In this document: piece after piece, positions 32,101 to 41,740 of the stretch | How positions within the stretch are numbered: position 1 is the first letter of the stretch | How the letters are laid out: the number at the start of each line of letters is the position of its first letter | NCBI GenBank assembly: GCA_040285825.1 | Contig: JAUPSS010000003.1 | Location: 1,798,001 to 1,862,000, forward strand | Source: Eukaryota sp. TZLM1-RC | Taxonomy: Eukaryota > Metamonada: BaSk clade | DNA length: 64,000 nucleotides | Direction: 5' to 3' | Made by a program: the position numbers and the translations under genes | Notes under the pieces: model-generated | What the model was told of the DNA's origin: nothing | The model's database searches: none | The model's input: the letters and a program-made list of their open reading frames with translations, nothing else

Positions 32101-34922
32101 TGATTGAAGAGCATGAGAACACCGTGTCCAACATTACCGCAATCAACACGTCACCAACTGATAGTCAACAAGAGTCAACGGAAACCGCTCAAAACAACGA
32201 TTCAACCTCCCCATTAGCTCCTCCCTCTCCTTTATCACACACATTTGGCTCTCCAAGGTCCGATTCCACTGCTTCTCATGGTACAGTGCATGATAGCTCA
32301 ACCTTGGATGAGGTTCGATTGTTGTGTCATACCTTGACAAATTCCCTTGTATCAACTCTTGATGTCTCAATTGTTCGATCACTTACACTATTTTGTCAAT
32401 CACTAGTCCCTGTAGGTGGAGAGTTTTCTGTCTACTTCACCAGCTGTGGTCTTGTTGGCTCTAATTCAGCATTGATAATGTTATTAAAAAAGCAAAGCAT
32501 TGTTGTGCAGCAGCAGGAACGTGTTTTATTGTTGTTAGAATTAATTCGAAGTATAGTAGAATTCGTTGAATCGAACGGTCTCGTGACCTCTGATGACTCT
32601 GGTGGCGTTTTTGACATTGTTACAGACACAATTGCTGCACCTTTCAAGTTTATAGGGGGTGTGGTTGGTGGTATTTTCACTGATACTTCTAGTACAAGTA
32701 GGAGTGATAAGTCTATCACATTAGGTCCCTGTCAGGAAGTTGTTAATTTCTATCTATCAAAATTAACCGAAACTTTGATTTATCTATATGGAATGAGCAT
32801 TGATCAGCTAGATTACAGTGATTTTGCCATTAAGTTTGAGATTGTTATTATTGGCAGAATCCTTAATAAATACATACCCCAAGCCTATACCTCTTGTCTA
32901 TCAAAGCTATGGTTTGTGTTTATGTCCTCAAAGCCTTTCAGCGGGTGTTCCTTTTCCAACACCAAAACTTCATTACTTACACCGCAGCAGAAAGCATTGT
33001 TACATCTCTGTACGCATGAGATTTTACTATCACTGTCAGATGGGAACAATCCAGAATTGGTTTCATTAGATTTGATTGTTTCAAATATTACTGATACACT
33101 CATATCTACTAAACGTAGAAGTAACAAAACTTCTTTTGAATCAATCAATCAATTTGGGTCAGGAACTTTCCAGAATGATGACGTGCAGATTGAGCTTCCT
33201 GTCGATGGTGACGTCACCCAAACACCCTCCCATCAACGCTCTGAAAGTAGTTCCATCCTAGCTGATGAGTTGTGTAAGTCAAGCCTGTCTATTCGAGCTA
33301 TTGAACTTGGTTTCGTTCATTTTGCCTCCTGTTTAATGTTTTCACTTCTTAATACTCTGACGGACTCTCATCTCTCAGACTTTGTCGAGAAGTGTCAGAC
33401 AGTTGTCTTGAATCCTGTTGACTTGCCACGTGTCAGTTTTTCAGGACTTGGGAATTTAGATATTCGGGACAAATCTTTAATTATGGAAAGTTTCAAGTCA
33501 TTAACTTGTAATTTCCTTTCTGTTGCAAGTATATTTTCTTCAGGGTCAACAGCAGCTTCCTCAATCAGTGTCGTTTTTGACTGTCTCTGTTGCCTTTTAA
33601 TCTCTGGCAGTCACATTGCCTCAACCTTTAAAACTGAATCTGATGTCCTGAGTCTATTGAAATCCAACGACTTTTTTGATAATTTTGGTAAAATCACCAC
33701 ATTAATGGCTTCCATCGCACATCGCTCTTATTCATTTTCCCCTGCCAAACTCACCTCCTCCCTCGCTGCCAATGAAGATGGGGTTCGTTTGTTCTTCCAG
33801 GTATCAGCCATTGAGAAGTTTACTCGTGTGTGGCCTATTGTTTTAGATTGTGGATTGTTAGGAGATTCTTCCACTGCATTGGTCAATGGACTTCTTGAGA
33901 AATTCATGCCAAAAATGTTCACAGAAGCTCAAAATCACTCTCCATATGCAATCAAATTATTAAACGCAATCAAATTTGATAGTAGAGCGAGTTCAACACT
34001 CAAACAAAAAGTTTTGGATCTTTTTAATGATGATCACTTTTTCCATAAAACTAATACATGCCTCTCAAACTGGACTTTCCTCATCAACCACTGTATTTCC
34101 AACCCCTTTGCCCAGATCAGTGGTGATGCCGCTGTTTCGCAGTTTGTAAATGCTTTAAATTCCATTTACCCACCAAGAATGATGTATTTATCCAATGTCT
34201 CTGAATCTCGGAACAGAGTTGGGTTTATTTACAGGCTAGCTTTTCTTTTATTTAGTGGGGAGTATAACGCTTTTTCTAATAAGGTTGGGGTTGTATTGGA
34301 AAAAGTAATGGATTTGCTATCAAGGCATGGTAAAGGTAGCGCTAACATCACCATTGCTTGTTTACTCTGTCTTCGATGTCTACTAGCTCGTGTTTCGCAT
34401 CAACATTTACGATGCCACTGGGGTTCAATTACGCCTGAAATCATTAGAGTTTGCTCTTCACAGTCACCTTACACTCTGTTGCTGGCTGTAGCGAAATTTT
34501 TGGATATTTTGCTGGTCGTTTCACCAGAAGATTTAATATTTCACCAATGGATTTTCTTCAAGGATTTGCTCCTTTCGCGTGTTCAGTACGATGGTCATTT
34601 ACCTTGCGTTTCTTCAATAGCAAACTCTTTGGACACGGTTGACAATATGGAAATTGATAACAGCGTACTAACCCTCCGCTCACCCCTCATTACCTCCCCT
34701 GTCTTGACTGATGAAAATGACGCCCAAGCTGCTCTGATGTCCATTATTCCAGCCTTAGTTCGTCATGCTACCGTCGAGTGCTCTCTGGAACGTAGCATTG
34801 ATCATCGAGCTATTGACAAGAGTATCTTACTTGATTTTGTGGAAGGAGAAAATCTAGTGGTTCCAGTAAATAGCCAGGTAGAATGGAAATGTTTTGCTGC
34901 TGAGCTTTATTGTAAGGAATAG
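29142..34922 (+). CDS. DOP1: DOP1/Dopey family endosome-Golgi trafficking protein
   Basis: 1926 residues, in the family range (about 1700-2500), with no intron. The N-terminal ~300 residues carry the Dopey signature: KYSAYVDAINNALTYF, DWTDLIKAIKRIQTI, IPHKHLLAKRIAQSFSPALP, SGVHLHAISLLDLIF and GLLPLALHCATPVKLPLINLF. Next follow FPGIEEESSENYQ and SSPPCRYSALLYL. The rest is a long helical-repeat scaffold with a Ser/Asn/Pro-rich linker at about 1010-1060. There is a glycine-rich amphipathic stretch (APFKFIGGVVGGIF) near 1170. DOP1 works with MON2 and the Neo1-type flippase in membrane traffic between endosomes and Golgi. A LINE inserted about 95 bp after the stop codon without harming the frame. 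Confidence 0.93.
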   Translation: MSTLSASDPGMSFTLTLMEESAWSGVKKYSAYVDAINNALTYFLKSKDWTDLIKAIKRIQTIFESSRYSHLKFIPHKHLLAKRIAQSFSPALPSGVHLHAISLLDLIFSRIGDALCTEFHIYSVGLLPLALHCATPVKLPLINLFSTHLLPLGMSLSPFLPALLAALFPGIEEESSENYQETLDLITSFKNIDESLFISSTFRAITSSPPCRYSALLYLTQYYKDKGIKNVVFEDPADIHLSSHSLENCLYSDNTLVQRAALDLLVANFYLSETVFSTETLVSLFKAACLCLCKRELSLTRRIWKWILGDSEDYFELYSKKILLTCIDQLFTSDKVICQATDDVAYLVSPYQVCEYLLSKSEIANVILTPCLRHVINHVYECLFSNPDSLFGCFDSDYEFRSSVLDGFVALIRNLNVSVLWKSIQDISEELIQSKMIDQWARMIDVLTKIVSLLPIYCNDSHTYSSFFSFIFTSAKNLSSLLTSNSESEIPNFSPTISNILCLFNYCFSVMWGSMDTSTLTVPPSVPHWYKKELYEVSRAQNSEEILEKSSQEDQYREIFDEYCLLICSILSPETPPFSNPLLQSITSSFQVITSYQSLQWTGHSTVGSIINHLITTISDSDPNLSITCLSCLITLQLRTPQITSLVSPHSELIIKTLWSFLKPSKSLFHRKASTLLSSMDRLYPSETSSIILNVLNSTEIETKISSMQMFATLWNYSTLCLNVTAGLFNRPLFTMLEAVYSDNANIRSIAVNFCVNSCHSGHISSILDPLISILLDDTCSIVDGSLEFSCIFDFDRILYAIRTLDHLIKKIWSVNRSSLTSEVSVKVDSLYKLSTVYGNTPHKSKLNYQNPTDPSNYFELLLLTALKFIDAKCPKSWSISDVNSKSAVSLAAMDFFSDLASIFIKIKSERHSKSLLNPTKSVLSLFKSCFRPRSICYFNRSVLENDSQNLLIAIRLITSVLEVTEGYSSADDVSNQSSLIDSPIELIEEHENTVSNITAINTSPTDSQQESTETAQNNDSTSPLAPPSPLSHTFGSPRSDSTASHGTVHDSSTLDEVRLLCHTLTNSLVSTLDVSIVRSLTLFCQSLVPVGGEFSVYFTSCGLVGSNSALIMLLKKQSIVVQQQERVLLLLELIRSIVEFVESNGLVTSDDSGGVFDIVTDTIAAPFKFIGGVVGGIFTDTSSTSRSDKSITLGPCQEVVNFYLSKLTETLIYLYGMSIDQLDYSDFAIKFEIVIIGRILNKYIPQAYTSCLSKLWFVFMSSKPFSGCSFSNTKTSLLTPQQKALLHLCTHEILLSLSDGNNPELVSLDLIVSNITDTLISTKRRSNKTSFESINQFGSGTFQNDDVQIELPVDGDVTQTPSHQRSESSSILADELCKSSLSIRAIELGFVHFASCLMFSLLNTLTDSHLSDFVEKCQTVVLNPVDLPRVSFSGLGNLDIRDKSLIMESFKSLTCNFLSVASIFSSGSTAASSISVVFDCLCCLLISGSHIASTFKTESDVLSLLKSNDFFDNFGKITTLMASIAHRSYSFSPAKLTSSLAANEDGVRLFFQVSAIEKFTRVWPIVLDCGLLGDSSTALVNGLLEKFMPKMFTEAQNHSPYAIKLLNAIKFDSRASSTLKQKVLDLFNDDHFFHKTNTCLSNWTFLINHCISNPFAQISGDAAVSQFVNALNSIYPPRMMYLSNVSESRNRVGFIYRLAFLLFSGEYNAFSNKVGVVLEKVMDLLSRHGKGSANITIACLLCLRCLLARVSHQHLRCHWGSITPEIIRVCSSQSPYTLLLAVAKFLDILLVVSPEDLIFHQWIFFKDLLLSRVQYDGHLPCVSSIANSLDTVDNMEIDNSVLTLRSPLITSPVLTDENDAQAALMSIIPALVRHATVECSLERSIDHRAIDKSILLDFVEGENLVVPVNSQVEWKCFAAELYCKE

Positions 34923-35017
34923 ATTTTTTTGATGTATAAATTGATTTTTTTGAACAGTTGTATTTCTTGTATTTCTATAACACTTTGATATTGGTGACAT
35001 TTTTTGTATTTAACCAA

Positions 35018-36878
35018 TATTGCACATATTCTAATTTACATTTTGGTAACAACATTTTGATTTCATCAAGTGGCGTAAAGCAAGGAGATCCGTTAGGACC
35101 TCTTTTGTTTTGTTTGGCCATTCATCCTATTTTACTGCAAATTCAAGAGATGTTTCCTTTACTAAAAATGATTACATATATGGATGATGTTGTGCTTATT
35201 GGTGAATTAAATATTGTGAAAAAAGCAACTGTATGTTTTAAAGAATTATTTACCAAAATTGGTCTCCGACTTAATTTACTTAAATGTGTTTTGTTATCGA
35301 ATTCTCCAGTTTCCACAATAATTGATGATATTGAAATTCAAGCCAAATTATATTCAATTGATGCTATTCGTCAATTGGGTTCGTTTTTAGGAAATAATGA
35401 TGAAATTACCAAAAAATTGTTTGAAAAGTTGAACTCAATTTCTGACAAAATTGACCGAATGATGAATTTAGATATAAAAAAACACATCAAATTTACCATT
35501 ATAAGACTGTGTTTTAGTTCCAATTTTAATCATATATTTCGATCTACAAATCCTCTCGTCACTAGACCTTTGGCTCAAAAGTTTAATGAGTTACGTGCAA
35601 AAGTTCTGTCTCAATTACTGGGATGTAAAATGTTTCAAATTCCAGATCATGCTTACCTTAGTCCACAATATGGTGGTTTAGGGTGGACGAAAGCTTCTAT
35701 TCTTACCTCGTGTGCTTTTTGTTGGTGGATGCAGAAATGCAATCTTTGAGTTCTCCGAAAGATTTGCAGATTGGGAAGATTTATTGATGACAACGCAAAG
35801 TTCCACTGTTTTTGCATTAAATGAAGAAATTTCAAGAATTGATGTAGAAAAATGGGGTCGATGTTTTCCCCAATCATTCAATGGCAATATTCCAGAAAAA
35901 ATGTTTTAAATTTGAAGTACACTCTTCGAACATTACAGAAAAGATTGACTGGAATGTATGAAAAAGATCTTTATAATAATATTTGCAGCTCGGCTGTTTT
36001 AAATCAAGATCTTCACTCATTGTTATTGGAAAAGGGTGTTTGTGAAAACAAGGTGTCAGATTCTTCACTTTTTGTAACCATTGTACCACGAAGATTTGGA
36101 TTGTGTGCTACTAATGAAGCATTTGTAACAAAAATGAGATTATATTTGAACATCCCCATTAACCAATTATTATCAAAAGAAAAATGTATTTGTTCGAATT
36201 CACCTCAACTCACTTTGCGCCATGCTCTAAATTGCTCTAAATTGATAACTTATCGTTCTTCATTACATGATGCTGTTAGAGACACTGTTTTCAATATGGC
36301 ACAAACTGCAAGGATATCGTGTATCAAAGAGCCCCTGCTGAAAGAAACACTTTCTCTGAATAATTTTGGTTCTGATGATAGAGGTGATGTATACTGTGAT
36401 TGGATTGATAATTCTGAAGCTATTGTTGACTTTGTCTCATGTAATGTTGCAAACAATACTTTGGTTCACAGAAGAAAACTTAATCCTGTGGCTGCTCTGG
36501 ATTTTAAAGCAAAAGAAAAACATAGAAAATATGATAAAGAAATTGAAGATGCAAATATCGATAGAAATACACAGCTGGTTTTTATTGCTTTTCCATTTTC
36601 GATAAATGGAAGATTATCAGTTGAAGCAGAAACTTTTTTGGATGACTTCCAAAAAATGGTGAAAGAAAAAACAATGAAAAGATTTGATATTTTTTTATGG
36701 CGTTCACGGATTCAATTTGCCATTATTAAAGAGATTACCGCGGTTTTTCAATCGAATTAGAGAAGCTTTAGCTAGACAGCAAGCAAATCAAGATTTTGTA
36801 GAGGAAATCTTGGTTTAATGATAGTCGTCCCATTAGTTATGATTTAATTTAATCAAGTGTGCAAATTCAATAAATTAA
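35018..36878 (+). mobile_element. LINE family A, long 5'-truncated copy
   Basis: It starts inside the RT (CTYSNLHFG, SSGVKQGDPLGPLLFCLAIHP, catalytic YMDD), then passes through the RT tail, zinc knuckle CICSNSPQLTLRHALNC, R-x3-HD, DRGD, VDFVS and KAKEKHRKYD. A T-run with one extra T near 35720 and a short A-run near 35900 each shift the frame. Near the end the frame is altered once more (IIKEITAVFQSN instead of IINRLPRFFN). The 3' UTR is as in other A copies. No clear target duplication. It lies just downstream of DOP1. Confidence 0.88.
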
Positions 36879-37009
36879 TTTATACCAAATGGGAAAACTG
36901 TCAAGATTTTGCAGATTTAGGAACACAAATTCCAATAGTTGAAATTAATTCAAATAATATGGCTTTAGATTATAGCCGAAAAGTCCAGTATTTATAATTA
37001 TATTTATTT

Positions 37010-37187
37010 ATCAGAAAACCTATAAATCAACACCTAAATGATCCATCTCTCCCAATACAAAACAACTAGCTGCAACTCTTTCATAGTGAGATAAAAGAAA
37101 AGGCAAAGCATCAGAAACCATCTTCAACGTTGCCTTAAAAATAGAAAACACAATTCTATTTTGCCAAAACAATCTGTTTAAATTTCT
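37010..37187 (-). mobile_element. LINE family C relic, 3' end
   Basis: Minus strand: NLNRLFWQNRIVFSIFKATLKMVSDALPF... to VDL and stop. Joined across the insertion at 37188-40016, it continues the family C frame (KRKTNRNLNRLFW), so it is the 3' end of the copy at 40017-40530. Confidence 0.75.
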
Positions 37188-40016
37188 TTTTTTTAAAAAA
37201 CTGGAATATTTATTGAGATAAAAATAACCATCTAGAATTCAATATCCTCCAAACAAGCGTCACTATTACTAAACCTACTCACAGCATTACGCTCATATTC
37301 TACACCAATAGCTAAAAGTGCCTTCGAAATCATTGTAGGAATAGACTTGAAAATGCAAAAAACAATTCTATTTAACCAGAAAGTGGAGTTCATTGTTTTA
37401 TCAGACCTATTCAGTAACACCTTTTTAAAATTTTCCAAAAAGTACAACCCTGAACGTCCAATATTGCCAAAAAGAGAAATTGCAAACGGCACAAACTGAT
37501 ATTTCACATGTTCCACTCTACCTAACTGTGCCAAAGGTTCTTCATATTTTTTATTTTGATTTTTTCGGCGTTAGATAACGGCGAATCAGCGGAATACACT
37601 AAACGAGCAGCAGAATTTTTGCAAACATCAACCGAGACAACATCCACAACATTGAGAACACCATCGATCCCTGGAGCTACTAAATCTGCCCTTTTTTTAC
37701 CAAAGGAATCATCAGTTTGATCTGAAGACAGCTTACGTAATAATGGCTCAATAAATGCCTCTATATTGAAACTTTTGCACATGGCATATAATTGATCACG
37801 AACTGAGTCATGAACAATTGAGCGATAAGTTATAAAATACTTACATTTTAAAATATGGGAAAGCGTTATAACACTCTTGCAGCGACAAATCATCTGGTAA
37901 ACATCAAGGCCATAGAAAACATCTCATTCTCATTGCAGTGGTCCATTGGTGATCATTAAGTAGAAGGCCATAAATGTTGGGAATTTGGGAGATTAGGCAA
38001 CTTGAGCAACTGTCTTCAAGATCAATCAAAAAGTTTGCAAAAACGGGATTTTTTTTCTTTAGCCAAGCTAAGACGTACAATATAATCCAAGTTTTCTAAA
38101 ACTTTCAAGATCTTTTTTTGCAATTTTGCAAAAGTCAGTGGTAAGGAGAGCAAGCTTCTTGAAGGAAGTTCCGCAATATCAGAGGGGAAACATTTAGCCC
38201 AAATATTGGGTGAAAGAGTTTCAATTTCCTGTTGCAAAGAAATAAGATAAGAGCTCCCACAATTTTCAATGAGATGAATTTTTTCAGGAAAACGATTCAC
38301 AAATTCATAAATAAAATTCTTTCCACCTCCAATAAAGGCAGCTTTACAAAGGTAGCTTGATTTATGAAAATCAACACCACCAAAATTTGTACCACAAAAA
38401 ATGTGCCTTCGTAACTGAGATGCATCAATTTTCAATAATTTTGCTAAAAAATTGGTTCTTTGTTCATTAAAAATGCGACAAAACTCCAAAGAAATTGATG
38501 GTGATGTTGATCTCAAAATATGAGTAAATTTTCCAGAATACCAGATTTTTTGGAAAAAGAATTTCAAATGTTTCTCAATATTTAAATTGTCTATTGATTC
38601 AAATTCATTTCCAAATTGAGTCAACAGAGTCGAAAGTTGGCCTTTAACTTCATCAATAATTCCGAGATAACAACCCAAAATACGAAAACCAGACTGATCA
38701 TAATCGATAAAGTGGACATTGACATCATTAATGAAAAAATCAATTGGTTCATGGCCAATAATCAAACATTTGGAGATATTCAATGCGAGACCAATATCTT
38801 CATAACGCTGTTGAATAAAAGTTGCTGTTTGTTTCAGAATTGTAATAGGAGCAAATACAGAAATGTCATCCATATATGCTACAATATCTATTTCTGAGAA
38901 TTTTCTTTCAATTCGCACATCAATGGATGAATTGCCAGACAAAAGAAAAAAGGACCAAGTGGATCACCTTGTTTAACACCTGAAGATGAAAGCAGGTCAA
39001 AGTTTTCATAGACCAATGTGGTTGATTTTCCATAAAATGAATAGAAAAAAGGCTCAACTTCAGGAAAATGCTTTCGCAGCAAAGGTAAAATGGAAGAGCG
39101 AGATACAGAATTGAAAGCATTCTTAAAATCTAAATTGAAGATTTAATTAGAATCACTAGAATTAAAAAACACATCCGACGAAAGTGCAGCAGAAGAAGCA
39201 CCATCAATTGTCTTGATTCCAAATTGAAATGGACTGAAAAATTCCTTGGCTTTTTTCCCAATTCTATTGAAAACAAGAGACGCAAGAATTCTTGAAAACG
39301 ATTCTCCAATTGCAATTGGACGGATTTTGGATTGACTTTTTTTGAGAGCAATTAAGCGAGCACTGGTCATCCCAAAAGGGACTATAATTTTTAACGTAAG
39401 AAGATTGTTGAAAAAAAGAACAAGATCATCAGCAATTTCAGGACACTGTCCAACAGCTGATTTGCTCATGTCAAAATTCAACAAAGATGGCCCAGGAGCT
39501 TTTCCAGTAGGCATTTGCTGAATCAGTTTCAATACCTCAGAAGCATTGACAGGATTTTGCAGCCAATAATCAACTGAATCTGGTTTAGTACAATGAAAAT
39601 TTTCTTCCGGATGAAGATGATTCAATTGGAACAATGTGCTTTCATTACATTCAGCTAAATCAGAAGAAAATAAACATTGTTTTGCAGATCCAAAACGTCC
39701 TTTTAAAGCTAATTTTCTCACTAATTTTTCTTTCGAAAAAAACATTTTTTTTAAAATTTGATTTTTTCGATAAAAGTTTATTTATCTTTTTCCAGAAAAA
39801 ATTTCCAAATAGGCGTAACATCCCATAATCCTTTACGGAGATTTTCAGTGAAAGCACGAAGAACAACAGCAAAAGGTATCGAAGCCAACGGACTAAGCTG
39901 AGCAGGAACACGAATGGGACAACGTAGCTGATCAGCAGCAACACAAGAATCACAAAAAAGTAAAGGTCGACCAGAATCATTGACAGCAACACGCTTTCGA
40001 CAAAAAACACAAATGG
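37188..40016 (-). mobile_element. LINE family B, longest copy (2.8 kb), nested in family C
   Basis: From its 5' end at 40016 it encodes a Cys-rich finger (CVFCRKR...FCDSC) and an N-terminal helical region (RKLALKGRFGSAKQCL). The RT follows with MPTGKAPGPS, LDFKNAFNS, GVKQGDPLGPFFF and catalytic AYMDD. The RT tail, zinc knuckle CRCKS...HILKC, R-x3-HD, KRADLV, VVSVD and the CLEDIEF end come next. Stops at 39777 and 39143 and frameshifts near 38920, 38045 and 37530 kill it. AAATTTCT flanks it at 37180-37187 and 40017-40024, an 8-bp target duplication. Excision restores the family C frame. The absence of an initiator Met at the 5' end suggests slight truncation. Confidence 0.9.
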
Positions 40017-40530
40017 AAATTTCTGTTAGTTTTTCTCTTTATAATCATTTCACAATCTGCCAAAAAACGTATAGCCGTTGGAGCAAGTGAACCAAATAGA
40101 GAAAATACAAATGGATACAAATTGTATTTTACAAGTTGCAGACTGGCCAATTTGGAAAAAGGTTCATTGTATTTTTTGATTTTGAAATTTTCAGCATTTG
40201 AAAGAGGATTATGAATTTCAGAATTAACAAGCCTTTCATTTGAGGCATTACAAGGATCAACAGACAATACATCCAATAAAATGAAGCTTCCATTTAATCC
40301 AGGTAATATGACATCACCTCTATTATTCTTATGGAAATCATCTTCAGTATCAAATAGATTTGGCAAAAGAGGTTCCAAAAAGGATTAAATTGTATAAGAC
40401 TTACGTGTACAATATAATTGGTCTCTTACAACATCATGAACCTTGCTTCTAAAAGTAATAAAATGTTTATATTTTAACAAATGAGTAATTGTAATTTATC
40501 GAGAACATTTACAAATTAAATTATTTCAGA
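40017..40530 (-). mobile_element. LINE family C relic, RLE part
   Basis: Minus strand: ICKCSR, THLLKYKHFITFRSKVHDVVRDQ (zinc knuckle with the last Cys changed to Tyr), then EPLLPNLF, NNRGDVILPG, LLDVLSVD and LVKYNLYPFVFSLFG. The RLE motifs R-x3-HD, RGD and D are visible. It is interrupted after NRN by the family B copy. Confidence 0.8.
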
Positions 40531-41084
40531 ATTTAGTGATTGTAATTGCAACTGTATTGTTGTATTGTCACTTGAGTGATTACTGAATACTGTTCTCTCG
40601 AATTGCCCTTTAATCATATAATCGAATTTTCTTTAATCACTTCAAATTGTGGTGCATGCGTTGAACAAAATGTCACTCAAACTTAACTTCCACTAGCATA
40701 TTCCAAAAGTTCGGTAGCCCTTTTGAGAACGTTTTTGAGAATCATTTGGATATATTTCCAAAGATTCACTCATAAAAAAATATAGATACACCTTCCATTT
40801 TTTCACACACAAATCAACATGGAGAAGACTTGCTTCTGACAGATATACTGATTAGTGGATTTTAACTCAAACAAAAAGTCAACCTGAGCTTGAGCTGAGT
40901 TGCAATTAAATTTTCCAAGTCAAATGTTACTCAATTCTAATTCATGCCAAATTCCAGAATTACTGTCTTCTGATAACTGATCTTACTTACTGAAAGAATG
41001 ATCAAAATTCTTGAATGGTAAATCACCAACAAAATCGTTTTGACTAAAATTTTTACTATTTGTTGACGTTTCTATCTCATTTAT
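40531..41084. other. Intergenic, no gene seen
   Basis: AT-rich sequence between LINE relics; no recognisable coding or repeat. Confidence 0.5.
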
Positions 41085-41312
41085 GAAAATTGGTTCAAGA
41101 AAAAATATCGAAAAATTTGATATCTTTTGATGGCGCTCTCGAACTCATTTTGCCATTATCAATAGATTGCCTCGATTTGTCAATCGAATCAGAGAAGCTT
41201 TAGCTAGACAGCAAGCAAATCATAATTTTGTAGAGGAAATCTTGGTTCAATGAATTTAGTCCCATAAGTTATGTGTTTATTTAGTTAAGTGTGCATGTTC
41301 AATAAATAATTG
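41085..41312 (+). mobile_element. LINE family A, 3'-end relic
   Basis: Plus strand: remnants of the final ~50 codons (KFDIF-WRSRTHFAIINRLPRFVNRIREALARQQANHNFVEEILV) and a 3' UTR ending TTCAATAAATAATTG. It is diverged from the younger A copies. Confidence 0.75.
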
Positions 41313-41596
41313 TTTTATAAAGAAAGTAGAAATTCATTAAGAATTACTTGAAGCACCCAATTTTTTGACCACATAGGAAAAATTGTTGACAAAATGTTTT
41401 GGCAGAACAGAATTCTGATTTCAATTTTTAAAGGCGTTGTCCCCTTATTGTCTTCTGCTTTATCTCTTGATCGTTTTTACGAAGGAAAAACTTCCAGTCA
41501 ATTCTTTTTGGCTGATTTGGGATATGAGAATTCAGAATTTTGATTTTTGTGTTTAGTTTCTCGGTGGAGAAAAAAATGGGAGTGTGAATAGAAAAA

Positions 41597-41740
41597 ATGA
41601 AGCCCCCAAAAGCTAATTTGGAATTGGTGAACAAGGAGCAACTGTCAAGTACAATACGAAGCTCACCGATAACAGTGTACACTCCTGATGCTTCCATCTC
41701 ATGTCAGTCGTGTCAAGTGTACCTTCAGCCAAGGTTGTGA
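41597..41740 (+). CDS. Possible upstream ORF or first exon before the zinc-finger gene
   Basis: A 47-codon ATG frame (MKPPKANLELVNKEQL...SISCQSCQVYLQP) overlaps the start of the zinc-finger frame in another phase. Its CQSC looks protein-like. It could be a first exon joined by a GT...AG intron at 41719-41755 (37 nt, phase-compatible), but that intron lacks the local GTTTGTT and A-at-minus-7 signals. It could also be an upstream ORF. Confidence 0.3.
   Translation: MKPPKANLELVNKEQLSSTIRSSPITVYTPDASISCQSCQVYLQPRL

Noticed and set aside
41428-41697. 89-codon minus frame upstream of the large zinc-finger gene
   Set aside because: It overlaps the plus-strand gene start and candidate upstream frame; no motif, weaker composition than either.
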